Shown: positions 15,516-24,070, numbered from the stretch's first letter. The stretch: DNA of 40,368 nt from DASZGI01 sp035938995 (GCF_035938995.1 NZ_DASZGI010000317.1:1-40368); one strand, 5' to 3'. Notes: generated from the sequence alone by a model not told the origin. Program-made: numbers and translations.

Positions 15516-15995
15516 TCAGGCCCCTATGTTGATGAAGGTGACGTCGACCGTTGACACGCGTCCGCCGACGTCGGGAGTGGGCACGAACGACATCACGCCG
15601 GTGCCGGAGCAGGGGACCGTGATGTTCACCGGGATCGCCGCGGTGCCGTAGTCGGTGAAGTCGGCGACCTTGACGGGCGGCGGCGCGACCGGCGACGGCC
15701 AGTTCAGCCAGGCGACGATGCTGGTGGCGTCCAGGCCGGTGTAGCCCAAGGTCGAGGTGATCGGCGGGAGCACGAGCTCCACGGCGACGGTCTGGTCGGG
15801 CAGCGGGTGGCCGACGTTGGCCGCCCCGGCGCACAGGACACCGATGGTCGCGCCGGTGGTGCGCATGTCGACGAGGCCCTGGAAGTACTGGTGCGGCCCG
15901 ATCGCGGTGGCGGCCGCCGGAGCGGTCGAAGCGACCGCGGCCGCGCCCGCCGTCACGGCGAGCGCGGTGAGCAGACGAACAGATCGCTTGGTCAT
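15516..15995 (-). CDS. Small secreted protein of unknown function
   Basis: A 159-residue protein with a clear Sec signal peptide (MTKRSVRLLTALAVTAGAAA, cleavage near ATA-IG). The mature part of about 128 residues begins with GPHQYFQGLVDMRTTGA, which I recognise from a family of uncharacterised secreted Streptomyces proteins. It has two cysteines (VLCAGAANVGHP and TVPCSGTGVM) that could form a disulfide, and beta-rich sequence ending VDVTFINIGA. A single domain such as an Ig-like sandwich is plausible. It is monocistronic, with its own strong terminator. No function can be assigned. Confidence 0.82.
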   Translation of the reverse strand: MTKRSVRLLTALAVTAGAAAVASTAPAAATAIGPHQYFQGLVDMRTTGATIGVLCAGAANVGHPLPDQTVAVELVLPPITSTLGYTGLDATSIVAWLNWPSPVAPPPVKVADFTDYGTAAIPVNITVPCSGTGVMSFVPTPDVGGRVSTVDVTFINIGA

Positions 15996-16045
15996 GCGTT
16001 ACGTTCCCGTCCTGAAAAGTGGGTTCGACGAATTCCGCACGTGCT

Positions 16046-16072
16046 CTCACGCCGGAGGCCGTTCGGCGTGAG
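16046..16072 (-). promoter_or_regulatory. Hairpin in leader of small secreted protein gene
   Basis: CTCACGCCG and CGGCGTGAG form a 9-bp stem with a 9-nt loop, about 50 nt before the start at 15995. It could be a leader structure or the end of transcription from upstream. Confidence 0.4.
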
Positions 16073-16229
16073 CTGATCCGATCTGCGCTGTGCTTTTCCC
16101 CCGCCCTGGGGCGCCGCCGCGGCGGGTGAACCGCCGTCCACCCTGGCGCGGGCGCGTGCCCGCCGCAAGGGTCGAGCCCTGACTTACTCGCCGGTACGCC
16201 CGGAATTCACGCTTTCGGGGGAAGCGGGG

Positions 16230-16847
16230 TCAAGGGCATGAAGAGACCTGAGTCACCGACGCTCCGGCGAGGGGGACGACCTTGCCGCCGGGCAGGAGGA
16301 GGCTCAGCGTCCCGTCGGAGTCCTGCAGTTGGCCGCAGTACGCCCCGCTCGGACCGGTGACCAGCGCGGACGAGTGCCGCGCGGCGAGCGCGCCGGTGAC
16401 GATCAGGAACACCGAGATGCCGACGGCGAACAGGCCTGCGACGAGTGCGAAGCCGATGCCCCACCTGAGTTGCGTGCTCGCGGTTCTGGCGCGAGCGGTG
16501 CTCTTTTCGCTGAGCCATTCGCCGACGATCGGCTGGTTGAAGATCTTGGGAATGCCTTGGGCGGCGAGATTGGACAGCGCGAGCGCGGTCAGTCCGAAGA
16601 CGCCCGCCAGGCCGTATGCGATCAGGGCCCCAAGCAACACGTAGCCGTGCACGGGGAGGTTGGCGAGCTGGCTCGGCCCGATCACGAATCCCACGGTGCC
16701 GTACAAGCCGAGGAACGCGGCGATCGAGGCCTGCCACTTGCCGGCGGACGACTGGATGGTGGCGAGCATGGTGTGCTGGGTGTCGAGCGCTTTGGCATCC
16801 CAGTACTTGATCTCGTCAGTGAAGGTCGTCTCAGTGAGAGTCGTCAT
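16230..16847 (-). CDS. Three-helix membrane protein of unknown function
   Basis: A 205-residue membrane protein, last gene of a three-gene cassette. Residues about 1-45 are cytoplasmic and include DTQHTMLATIQSSAGKWQAS. Hydrophobic segments follow at about 42-62 (ASIAAFLGLYGTVGFVIG), 70-95 (VLLGALIAYGLAGVFGLTALAL) and 130-155 (WGIGFALVAGLFAVGISVFLIVTG). A C-terminal domain of about 45 residues has two cysteines (GAYCGQLQ and QVSSCP-stop). ATG 16847 has GAGAGGGG upstream. Its first codons overlap the preceding gene by 17 nt, so translation is coupled. Family not recognised. Confidence 0.82.
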   Translation of the reverse strand: MTTLTETTFTDEIKYWDAKALDTQHTMLATIQSSAGKWQASIAAFLGLYGTVGFVIGPSQLANLPVHGYVLLGALIAYGLAGVFGLTALALSNLAAQGIPKIFNQPIVGEWLSEKSTARARTASTQLRWGIGFALVAGLFAVGISVFLIVTGALAARHSSALVTGPSGAYCGQLQDSDGTLSLLLPGGKVVPLAGASVTQVSSCP

Positions 16848-17307
16848 CGCCGGTTCCCCTCTCGGCCGCGGACGTCTCGCCCGCACCTTCCTCGGCCACG
16901 GGCCCGGTTGTGGAAGGCTCAGTGGGCACAGGCTCGTCGGCCGCTGAGATGTCGGCCAAGGAGACTTTGGCCAGCGGGGCGATCATGGCCCAGCGCCCGC
17001 ATCCCTTCTCGCCGGGCGGAGCTCCATGATTCTCACTGCACGCGCATTCCACGTAGGCGCGCGACGGCCCGGTGCCGGCGGCGTACGTGCTGAGGAACGG
17101 CAGTGTGCCCACCGTCGGTACGACCTTGTTGATTGCGTTCTTGTGGCTACACTCCGGGCAGTCGGCTTCCAGAACGATGATGTTGTACGCCGGATACGGC
17201 TGCCATGCAGCGTGCGCCAGAACATCCAGGAACTTCTTGCTCGGCGCGACCGAGTGCTCGTAAGGCGGTTGTTCCAGAGGGCGCGTGTCCGCAGGAGTCT
17301 GTGCCAT
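16831..17307 (-). CDS. Cys-rich, probably zinc-binding small protein of unknown function
   Basis: A 158-residue cytoplasmic protein, middle gene of the cassette. Cysteines are grouped as C-x2-C (ADCPECSH, about residues 50-55) and as a second cluster (VECACSENHGAPPGEKGCGRW), suggesting a zinc ribbon or similar metal site. The last 50 residues are acidic and low in complexity (EEGAGETSAAERGTGDDDSH). ATG 17307 has GAAGG upstream. It begins 36 nt after the metallopeptidase gene and ends inside the membrane-protein gene. It could be an adaptor between the other two products. Family not recognised. Confidence 0.8.
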   Translation of the reverse strand: MAQTPADTRPLEQPPYEHSVAPSKKFLDVLAHAAWQPYPAYNIIVLEADCPECSHKNAINKVVPTVGTLPFLSTYAAGTGPSRAYVECACSENHGAPPGEKGCGRWAMIAPLAKVSLADISAADEPVPTEPSTTGPVAEEGAGETSAAERGTGDDDSH

Positions 17308-17342
17308 ATCAACCTTCGAATTGTCGGAGTGCGGGCGGCGGG

Positions 17343-18593
17343 TTAGGAAGCGGGGGCCGACCAGATCGGGTGTGGTACGCGGCCTGCTTTCGCGGCGGCC
17401 ACTTCGGGTGCCGCGCGTGCCCACAGCAGATCTAGGGTGTCGCTCCCGGCCCGCATGCCTGGCAGATCGAGCCGTGCGGCCGTGGGGTTGCGGTCGTGCC
17501 GGGCGACGTAGAGGGTTTCGAGCAGTGCGCGGCGCTGCGTGAACGGTGGGTGGCTCAGGCTGACGGCGGGCGCCTTCGGTTGGTCCCCCGTCGTCGCGGA
17601 GATCACGAACGCCTCGTCGAAGATCTCGCAGGCCTTCATCGCCAGCATCGCCCCGAGCAGCCCCATGTTCGCCGGCAGCCGGTCCAGCGTCCGCGAACTG
17701 GCCACGACCGCCTGCACCGCGAAGGCGTCCGCGGCGAACTCCCGCCGCCACGCCTCGGAGCAGTCGCCGGGCACCGCCGCGTCGGGGGCGAGGACGTGCA
17801 GATGGTGGATGAGGGCGTGGCCGTATTCATGGGCGAGGATGAAGCGCTCGGCCCCGTTGATCAGGAGCGTGATCGGCGCGTGCACCTCTACCGGGGGCAG
17901 CCTGGAGTGGATCGCCCGCGGCCGGCCCTCGTACAGCCACGCCGTCAGGGTGTCGCGAAGCAGTTCGATCGGGTACGGATCGGTCGCGAGCGCGGCCTCG
18001 ATGCGCTCCGGCAGCACCGAGACGCCCTGCGCGTAACCCGCCGCCGGATTCGTCGGCGGCCATGCGAGCGCCACGGCCTTCGCGCCCTGATAGAGGAACT
18101 CCATCATTCCCCCGGAGACGGCCACGACCACGCCGGCGGCGACCGGCTCGGAATACGCCTCGCTGCGCGGCTCCCCGGTCGTGCCGACGATGATCCGCTC
18201 GAGCACCTCGGCTGTGGCCTGCGTGCCGATGCCGCCGCGCACGGCCAGCTCCACGGACGCCGCCTGGCGGGCGAGCATGGCCATGAAGCGCGGATCCTCG
18301 TACGGGCCGGGATTGACCCGCTCGATGATCTCCCTGGTCAGCGACTGTCTCTCGCGCTCACGGGCGGAGTCGTAGCGCCACTTGCCGTCGATGATGTCGG
18401 GATCGATGCGCTTCATGCCCGCGACGCGCTCTTCCGCGCGGGCGAGCGCCGCGCCGCGTCCGTCCGCGACCGGTACGGCCCCCGCGAGGGCGCCCCACAG
18501 CGCCTGCTTGTCACGGAGCACCTGCCGTGCGAACGACAGGCCCGCGCCGACCTGCGCCGCTGCGCGCGCGCCGTCCGTTAGCCCACTCTCCAT
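17343..18593 (-). CDS. HEYGH zinc metallopeptidase-like protein
   Basis: A 416-residue protein, first gene of the cassette. The zinc-peptidase motif is in RFILAHEYGHALIHHLH (His255, Glu256, His259) and a third ligand is likely Glu285 in RREFAADAFAVQ, the E-x-x-A-D pattern of gluzincins such as M48 or IrrE-like proteins. Between the motifs stands a Cys (PGDCSEAW). The N-terminal 200 residues are helical and charged (AREREREQSLTREI-like) with no clear signal peptide, so it is probably cytoplasmic. A weak hydrophobic stretch occurs at PVAAGVVVAVSGGMMEFL. ATG 18593 has GGGAGGG upstream. The substrate is unknown; the neighbours suggest a membrane-associated complex. Confidence 0.85.
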   Translation of the reverse strand: MESGLTDGARAAAQVGAGLSFARQVLRDKQALWGALAGAVPVADGRGAALARAEERVAGMKRIDPDIIDGKWRYDSARERERQSLTREIIERVNPGPYEDPRFMAMLARQAASVELAVRGGIGTQATAEVLERIIVGTTGEPRSEAYSEPVAAGVVVAVSGGMMEFLYQGAKAVALAWPPTNPAAGYAQGVSVLPERIEAALATDPYPIELLRDTLTAWLYEGRPRAIHSRLPPVEVHAPITLLINGAERFILAHEYGHALIHHLHVLAPDAAVPGDCSEAWRREFAADAFAVQAVVASSRTLDRLPANMGLLGAMLAMKACEIFDEAFVISATTGDQPKAPAVSLSHPPFTQRRALLETLYVARHDRNPTAARLDLPGMRAGSDTLDLLWARAAPEVAAAKAGRVPHPIWSAPAS

Positions 18594-18962
18594 CGCGCCC
18601 TCCCTGGCGCGTGCCCGCACTCGAGCGAACACGTCCGCGCGACGGCCCTGCCCGCCGGGAGACGAGCATGAAGCCTTGCCGCTCGCGGGCCGCGTGACAG
18701 GGTCCGCGAAGCAGTCACCTCCAGCGTACGAATCATCCGTCGCTTCCGCAGGGCTTCACGCAAATGACGACGCCCCGCGCAGGCCGGTCGTCCCGGCGCG
18801 GACGGATGCACGCATGATCACGGTTCGGCACGGCGGCACAGATGCGACACTCCGGGCGGCGGCGAACGTACACATGATTCCGTGGTCGTAGGATCACCGT
18901 GCGTAGAGGCCGGTTCGGGCGGACCGCCGGGGCGAGGCAGGCAGCGAGCGAGGGGAGCGGGC
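18594..18962. other. Divergent intergenic region
   Basis: These 369 nt separate the metallopeptidase cassette from the methyltransferase gene and must hold both promoters. TAGGAT at 18889-18894 is a plausible -10 for the methyltransferase, but no good -35 is seen. No open frame here has support. Confidence 0.5.
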
Positions 18963-19790
18963 GTGTCGCAGCAGCACCATCAGCCGGTCTGGGTTCCTGA
19001 CGAGGTGGACATCGAAACGCCGTCCGCGGCGCGCATGTACGACTACTACCTCGGCGGGTCGCACAACTTCGCCGCCGATCGCGAGCTGGCGCGGCAGGCG
19101 ATGCAGGCCTGGCCGGACGCGCGGGCGTTCGCCGTGGCGAATCGGGCGTTCCTGTACCGCGCGGTCAAGCTGCTGGCCGCGAGCGGGATCGATCAGTTCC
19201 TCGATCTGGGCTCCGGCATCCCGACCGCGGGCAACGTGCACGAGGTCGCATTCACCGCCAACCCGGACGCGCGCACCTTGTACGTCGACTGCGACCCGGT
19301 CGCCTACGCGCACGGCAGCACCCTGCTGTCCGACGTGCCGTATGCCCGGTTCCTGCACGCCGACCTGCGGGACCCCGAGAGCGTGCTCGGCAACGCGGAA
19401 CTGACCGGGTTCCTCGACCTGCGCCGACCGGTCGCGGTGCTGCTATTCCTGGTGCTCCCATTCGTGCCGGAAGCCGACGACCCGGCCGGGATCATCTCCG
19501 CGTACCGGGAGGCGAGCGCCCCCGGCTCCTACATCGCGCTCAGCCACGGCACCGGCGACTACCGCCCGCAAACGGTCGCCCGGATCCGCGACGTATACAA
19601 GCACGCCAGCCACTCGATGACGCTGCGCAGCAAGCCAGAGATCGAGGCCCTGCTGAGCGGGTACGAGCTGCTGGAGCCGGGCGTCATCGACACGATCCTG
19701 TGGCGCCCGGACCGCGGGGCCGCCCCCGACCCGCTCGGCGGCGATGTGGCGCGGTACTCGATGTATGCGGCAGTGGGCCGCCGCGCCTAA
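18963..19790 (+). CDS. SAM-dependent methyltransferase, Methyltransf_19 (DUF574) family
   Basis: A 275-residue predicted methyltransferase of a family greatly expanded in Streptomyces-like genomes. The hallmark start is DIETPSAARMYDYYLGGSHNFAADR (about 15-40), followed by SAM motif I DQFLDLGSGIPTAGNVHE, the acidic motif TLYVDCDPVAYAHG and LHADLRDP. The C-terminal LRSKPEIEALLSGYELLEPGVIDTILWRPD is also typical. The GTG at 18963 is chosen because AGGGGAG lies 5 nt upstream; longer versions would start in sequence without family similarity. The methyl acceptor for this family is not established. It stands alone on the plus strand. Confidence 0.92.
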   Translation: MSQQHHQPVWVPDEVDIETPSAARMYDYYLGGSHNFAADRELARQAMQAWPDARAFAVANRAFLYRAVKLLAASGIDQFLDLGSGIPTAGNVHEVAFTANPDARTLYVDCDPVAYAHGSTLLSDVPYARFLHADLRDPESVLGNAELTGFLDLRRPVAVLLFLVLPFVPEADDPAGIISAYREASAPGSYIALSHGTGDYRPQTVARIRDVYKHASHSMTLRSKPEIEALLSGYELLEPGVIDTILWRPDRGAAPDPLGGDVARYSMYAAVGRRA

Positions 19791-20138
19791 GGCAGCGGAA
19801 CCGCGGCACGTTCAGCGTCCGGCTTGGCTTCCGTGTAGACGCTGGAAGTCACCGTCGGCGGCGTGATCGCACTGCTGCTCGGCCTCGTCGCCCAGAGCCA
19901 CGGGCCCGAAGGCGTGCTCGCCCTGCTCCGCCTGGCCCGATTCCCTCCGCGGCCGTGATCTTTCCTGCTGCCCGAGCCCTCCGGCGGCCGCGTGGCAGCC
20001 GTGACAGCGGAATGACAGATAAAGGGCAGGGCCTCGGGGGTGGCGTGGCAGCGCCGTGGCAGTGCTCTGGAAGGTGCGTGCGCCACCCTCGGCGTAACCA
20101 GCGCCGCGCCTGATCGGCGCAACGGGGGAAGGGATCTC
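19791..20138. other. Intergenic region with inverted fragment of the LamG gene
   Basis: No intact gene is supported in these 348 nt. The stretch 19821-19861 is an inverted near-copy of 21453-21493 (see repeat entry). The remainder, up to the GGGGGAAGGG ribosome site at 20124-20133, should hold the promoter of the LamG/RHS pair. Confidence 0.6.
19821..19861 (-). pseudogene. Inverted 41-bp remnant of a DNRLRE/LamG-type gene
   Basis: The reverse complement of 19821-19861 matches 21453-21493 at 40 of 41 positions (shared core GACGGTGACTTCCAGCGTC). Read on the minus strand it encodes TVTSSVYTEAKP, against TVTSSVYSEAKP in the intact gene, in an open frame that then meets a stop codon at the end of the methyltransferase gene. 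Probably a relic of a second copy in opposite orientation. Confidence 0.65.
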
Positions 20139-23100
20139 GTGAACGTTCTGCGATCACGCATGGCCGCGGTACTCGTCGGCCTTGCCACCACCGCCAGCGT
20201 CGTCATGCCGGGCCGGGTCTCCGCAAATGCCACGGCGCCTCCAACCACCGCGCACGCCGCCGCATCGCCGCAAACTCCTGAGGCGGTGGCTAAGGCGACC
20301 GGAAAGCGGGTCCTGATACCGGCTCTGACCACCGCGAACAGCCAGACGTACGCGAACCCCAACGGCACGCGGACGCTCGAGGAAAGCCTCGTCCCGGCGC
20401 GGCAGCGCACTGCCACCGGCTGGGCGCCGATCAGCCCACCGGCACCCACCGCGCCCGCGGTCGACATTCCGCCACCGGGTGCGGGCCGCCTCGTGAAGCC
20501 CGGCACGAGTGCCCCCGGCGCCATGCGGCCCAACGCCTCCACCAATCCCGGCATGACGGGCTGGGCCGAGGCGTACGCGAACTTCCCCAACAACGCCTAC
20601 TGGGGCGGCGACGGGACGGCGTGCCCGGGCACGGCACCGCAGCCCCTGTGCGCCAAGGTCGGCCTCGCCTATGACAGATCGGTGACGGTCCGCTCGTTCT
20701 TCCAGTTCGACGTGAGCGGCCTGGCCGGCAAGCACATCCAGAACGCCCAGGTCAACCTCCTCGAGGCGTACGCCCCGTCCTGCTCCGCGACCGGGATCGA
20801 GATCTACGAGACCGGTCCGGTGGGACCCGGCACGACCTGGAACGCCCAGCCGACCTGGGAGCGGTACATCGAGGCCGACGGCCACGCCTACGGCTACTCC
20901 GGTTCGTGCCCGAGGAACACGATCGGATTCGACGCCACGCAGGCCGTGATCGACGGGGCCGGCGGCTCGAACGTGGCGACCTTCGGGCTCAAGGGCGTGG
21001 GCAACGAGACGAACAACCTGTCCTGGCGGAAGTTCGCGCTCAGCCCGACCCCGTCCCTGATCGTGAACTACGACTCGCCGCCCGACGTGCCCGGCAGCCT
21101 GTCGCAGGGAATGCCGAACAGCGGCGGCACGATCCCGTGCGCCAACCATGCGAACGCTCCTTATGTGGCGACCGCGACGCCGTCGCTGCATGCCACGGTG
21201 ACCGACGCAGACGCCGGATCGCTCGTGGCCGCGCATTTCCAGTGGTACGTGGCCGGCAACTTCAACGTGGTCGGCGAGGCGACGACCGCCTACTCCGGTT
21301 CCGGCGCGCCGTTCGGCGTGAACGTGCCACCGGGGGCGTTCAGTGACGGCACGGACATCGCCTGGCGGGTACAGGGTGTTGATTCCGCCGGAACGCAAGG
21401 AGCCTGGGCGCCGTGGTGTGAGATGTACGTCGACATCACGCCCCCGAACGCTCCGCCGACGGTGACTTCCAGCGTCTACTCGGAAGCCAAGCCTGGCAGT
21501 TCGACCGCGACGTTCAACGGCGGTGTGGGCCAGACTGCGCCCTTCACGTTCACCGCCGACGGGGTCCCGGACGTGACAGGGTTCGACTACTGTGAGGCGG
21601 CAGGCCAGTGCACGCCTACCACCTACGTCGCGGCCAATCAGCTCGGCGGCAGCGCGACGGTGAACATCTCGCCCGCCGCCTACGGTCCGAACGATCTCTA
21701 CGTGGTCAGCGTCGACCGGGCCGGGAATCTGGGACCCGCATACCACAGTGACCAGGGCATCGACCCGACGCCGGTCGAGGGTTACCACTTCCTGGTCGCC
21801 CACGGCGCGCCGGCCGTCGGCGTCTGGCACATGGACGAATTCGGCACGATAGCCACGGTGCCCGACAGCTCCGGCAACGGCCACAACGGCACCACCACGG
21901 TGCCGACCAACGCCTATTGGCCGGCCGGGCGGATCGGCGAGTCGCTGCATCTGGTCGGTACGCCGGCTGCGGTGACTACGAACGGTCCGGTGGTGCACAC
22001 CAATCAGTCGTTCAGCATCTCCGCGTGGGTGAACCTGGACAACACCAACACCGGCGCGAACACCATCATCAGCCAGGACGGCAACCAGGGCAGCGGCTTC
22101 TACCTTCAGTACCGCGCTGATTCAAATAAATGGGTGTTCATGATGCTCACCGCGGACGCCGCGAACACGACGAGCGACCTGGCAGTGGCGAACACACCGG
22201 TGCAGACAGGCGTGTGGACGCATCTGGTCGGCGAATACGACGCAGGTGCGGGCCTGTTGAAGATCTTCGTCAACGGCCATCTCGCCGGCACCGCGCCGCA
22301 CACCGACGCGTGGGACGCGAGCGGGCCGTTCATGATCGGGCGGGCGAAGTGGAACGGCATCGACACCGACTACTTCCACGGCGCGATCGACGAGGTCCAA
22401 GCGTTCCAGCGGGTGCTGCCCGCGACGGCCAAGGCCGGCGACGGGGAGACCAACGTCCACGATCTGGCGACCGGCAATCCAGTGCTCCAGGCGTTCCTGC
22501 CGCTGAGCGACAGTTCGGGCACGGTCGCGCAGGATGAGTCAGGCTACTCCGACAACGGCACCCTCTCCGGTGGCGCGACGTGGACCCACGGCCACGCCAG
22601 CCTGAACGCGGTGCACTTCGACGAGTCCACCGGACAGATCGTCAGTGGGGCACCGGCGGTACGCGCCGACAACAGCTTCACCGTCAGCGCGGAGGTCAAG
22701 CTCGACCAACTCGACGGCAACTGGCAGACCCTGGTCAGCGAGGACGGCCAACACGCCAGCGTGTTCGCTCTGCAGGAATGCCCGGACCACGACCGCTGGT
22801 GCTTCAGCGTGGCACCCAGCGACGTTCCAAATCCCCAATGGCAGACGGTCTACTCGGCTTCGCTGCCGCAGGCTGGCGTGTGGACGCAACTGGTCGGGGT
22901 CTACGACGCCGCAGCCCAAACCGTCAGCATCTACGTCAACGGCGCGCTTGAGAACACCCAGGCGGTCACGAGCCCGCCGCAAGGCACCACGGGCAACCTC
23001 GTGATCGGCCGTGCCAGGCAGAACGATACCAACCTGGCCTATCTCGGCGGCGCGATCGACGACGTCCACGTCTACACGGGCATCCTCGCCGCCGACCAGA

Positions 23101-23957
23101 TCTCCGCCGAGTACCAGCAGGAACTCGCCCACAACGTCCCGGCACCGGCCACCCCCTTCCCCGGGGCATTGACCTCCTGGTTCCAGGCCGGTGTCGGTCA
23201 CGTCACGACATCGGGACCGGTGCCTCAGGGCTTTTACGCGGAGGGCCAGTTCGGCCTGCTCGCGCCTGCGGGTGCGCCCAACACGGCCACCCTCTACTCC
23301 TGCCATTACGTCAGTGGGCAGTTCGTCTCGCGTGACCCGAACTGCGAGAACACGGCGCAATCACCGACCCAGCTACTCGGGACGATCGGCTCCGTCTACA
23401 CCACACAGCCCGCCAGCCCGCCGACGCGCCCCATCTATCGCTGTGTGCTGAGCACCAACGGCGACCACTTCGTGTCGACGGATTCCAAGTGCCTCAGCAT
23501 CCCGAACACCACGAATGAGGGCTTGCTGGGCTACGTCGTGGCCTACGCCAACCTCAGCCGCTTCCTGAAGCCGGACGCGCCAGCGGATCACGCGATGTCC
23601 ACCTCCACCCTCCTGGCCTCGCCAGGCGCGACGGTCATGTACGCGATCGGCTCCAACTACACGTACGAAGGGCCGCTCGGCCTGCTGGGCGAGGCCGGCG
23701 GCGACATCCCCGTCTACACGTGTTTGAACGGCGGTGACGAGTTCCTCGCGACCTCCAGCACCTGCGGAGGCGGGAACGCGCAGACGATCGCCTGGATCGG
23801 CAACCTCTGGTCCACGCCCCCGCAGGCCACTGCGACAGCCCAGCTGCTCGACTGCGCGATGGCCGACGGCAGCAACGAGCGGTTCGACTCCCTGGACCCG
23901 AGCTGCGAAGGGCAGACCGTCATCGGCCCGCTGGGTTACCTGGTCATCCAACCCTGA
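20139..23957 (+). CDS. Large secreted DNRLRE/LamG protein with C-terminal Cys-pair repeats
   Basis: A 1272-residue exported protein, first of a pair with the RHS gene. Layout: signal peptide (about 1-30, MAAVLVGLATTASVVMPG), Pro/Thr-rich part, DNRLRE-type domain (about 143-310: RSFFQFDVSGLAGKHIQNAQ, SLIVNYD), Ig/Fn3-like region with TPPNAPPTVTSSVY (about 430-550), two LamG/ConA-like domains (about 560-760 and 785-1000; SFSISAWVNLDN, LVGEYDAGAGLLKIFVNG, FMIGRAKWNG) and four copies of a repeat with one Cys pair each (1055/1069, 1102/1118, 1195/1209, 1239/1256). GTG 20139 follows GGGGGAAGGG. LamG domains bind glycans or proteins, so an adhesive or matrix role with the RHS protein is likely. Confidence 0.88.
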   Translation: MNVLRSRMAAVLVGLATTASVVMPGRVSANATAPPTTAHAAASPQTPEAVAKATGKRVLIPALTTANSQTYANPNGTRTLEESLVPARQRTATGWAPISPPAPTAPAVDIPPPGAGRLVKPGTSAPGAMRPNASTNPGMTGWAEAYANFPNNAYWGGDGTACPGTAPQPLCAKVGLAYDRSVTVRSFFQFDVSGLAGKHIQNAQVNLLEAYAPSCSATGIEIYETGPVGPGTTWNAQPTWERYIEADGHAYGYSGSCPRNTIGFDATQAVIDGAGGSNVATFGLKGVGNETNNLSWRKFALSPTPSLIVNYDSPPDVPGSLSQGMPNSGGTIPCANHANAPYVATATPSLHATVTDADAGSLVAAHFQWYVAGNFNVVGEATTAYSGSGAPFGVNVPPGAFSDGTDIAWRVQGVDSAGTQGAWAPWCEMYVDITPPNAPPTVTSSVYSEAKPGSSTATFNGGVGQTAPFTFTADGVPDVTGFDYCEAAGQCTPTTYVAANQLGGSATVNISPAAYGPNDLYVVSVDRAGNLGPAYHSDQGIDPTPVEGYHFLVAHGAPAVGVWHMDEFGTIATVPDSSGNGHNGTTTVPTNAYWPAGRIGESLHLVGTPAAVTTNGPVVHTNQSFSISAWVNLDNTNTGANTIISQDGNQGSGFYLQYRADSNKWVFMMLTADAANTTSDLAVANTPVQTGVWTHLVGEYDAGAGLLKIFVNGHLAGTAPHTDAWDASGPFMIGRAKWNGIDTDYFHGAIDEVQAFQRVLPATAKAGDGETNVHDLATGNPVLQAFLPLSDSSGTVAQDESGYSDNGTLSGGATWTHGHASLNAVHFDESTGQIVSGAPAVRADNSFTVSAEVKLDQLDGNWQTLVSEDGQHASVFALQECPDHDRWCFSVAPSDVPNPQWQTVYSASLPQAGVWTQLVGVYDAAAQTVSIYVNGALENTQAVTSPPQGTTGNLVIGRARQNDTNLAYLGGAIDDVHVYTGILAADQISAEYQQELAHNVPAPATPFPGALTSWFQAGVGHVTTSGPVPQGFYAEGQFGLLAPAGAPNTATLYSCHYVSGQFVSRDPNCENTAQSPTQLLGTIGSVYTTQPASPPTRPIYRCVLSTNGDHFVSTDSKCLSIPNTTNEGLLGYVVAYANLSRFLKPDAPADHAMSTSTLLASPGATVMYAIGSNYTYEGPLGLLGEAGGDIPVYTCLNGGDEFLATSSTCGGGNAQTIAWIGNLWSTPPQATATAQLLDCAMADGSNERFDSLDPSCEGQTVIGPLGYLVIQP
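21453..21493 (+). repeat. Intact partner of the 41-bp inverted repeat
   Basis: This stretch lies inside the LamG gene and matches the reverse complement of 19821-19861 at 40 of 41 positions, 1.6 kb away. It encodes TVTSSVYSEAKP. Confidence 0.7.
23290..23957 (+). repeat. Four protein repeats with spaced Cys pairs
   Basis: The C-terminal 220 residues of the LamG protein hold four copies of a pattern: aromatic/aliphatic-x-C, 13-16 residues with an F-x-S/T element (GQFVSRDPNC, DHFVSTDSKC, DEFLATSSTC, ERFDSLDPSC), then a Leu-Gly-rich strand (LGTIGSVY, LLGYVVAY, IAWIGNLW, LGYLVIQP). Each unit should form one disulfide. Confidence 0.75.
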
Positions 23958-23960
23958 GTC

Positions 23961-24037
23961 CCTCCCGCGCGGCTCTGCCTTCCCGAGCGAATTCCGCATG
24001 GTCGCCATGACGGTACGCACGAGAGCCGCGCGGGAGG
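23961..24037. repeat. 16-bp perfect inverted repeat between the LamG and RHS genes, with nested hairpin
   Basis: CCTCCCGCGCGGCTCT (23961-23976) pairs fully with 24022-24037. The 45-nt spacer contains a small second hairpin (CATGG-tcg-CCATG). It starts 3 nt after the LamG stop codon. It could terminate or attenuate transcription, or stabilise the upstream message. Confidence 0.8.
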
Positions 24038-24070
24038 CCGTTCTTCAGCTTTCACTTCACGGAGGACTTC

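Noticed and set aside
16831..17751. Longer version of the Cys-rich protein starting inside the metallopeptidase gene
   Set aside because: The extra N-terminal part is Arg/Gly-rich shadow of the peptidase gene; ATG 17307 has its own ribosome site.
20154..21998. Minus-strand open frame of 614 codons opposite the LamG gene
   Set aside because: No recognisable domain; the plus strand carries signal peptide and DNRLRE/LamG domains.
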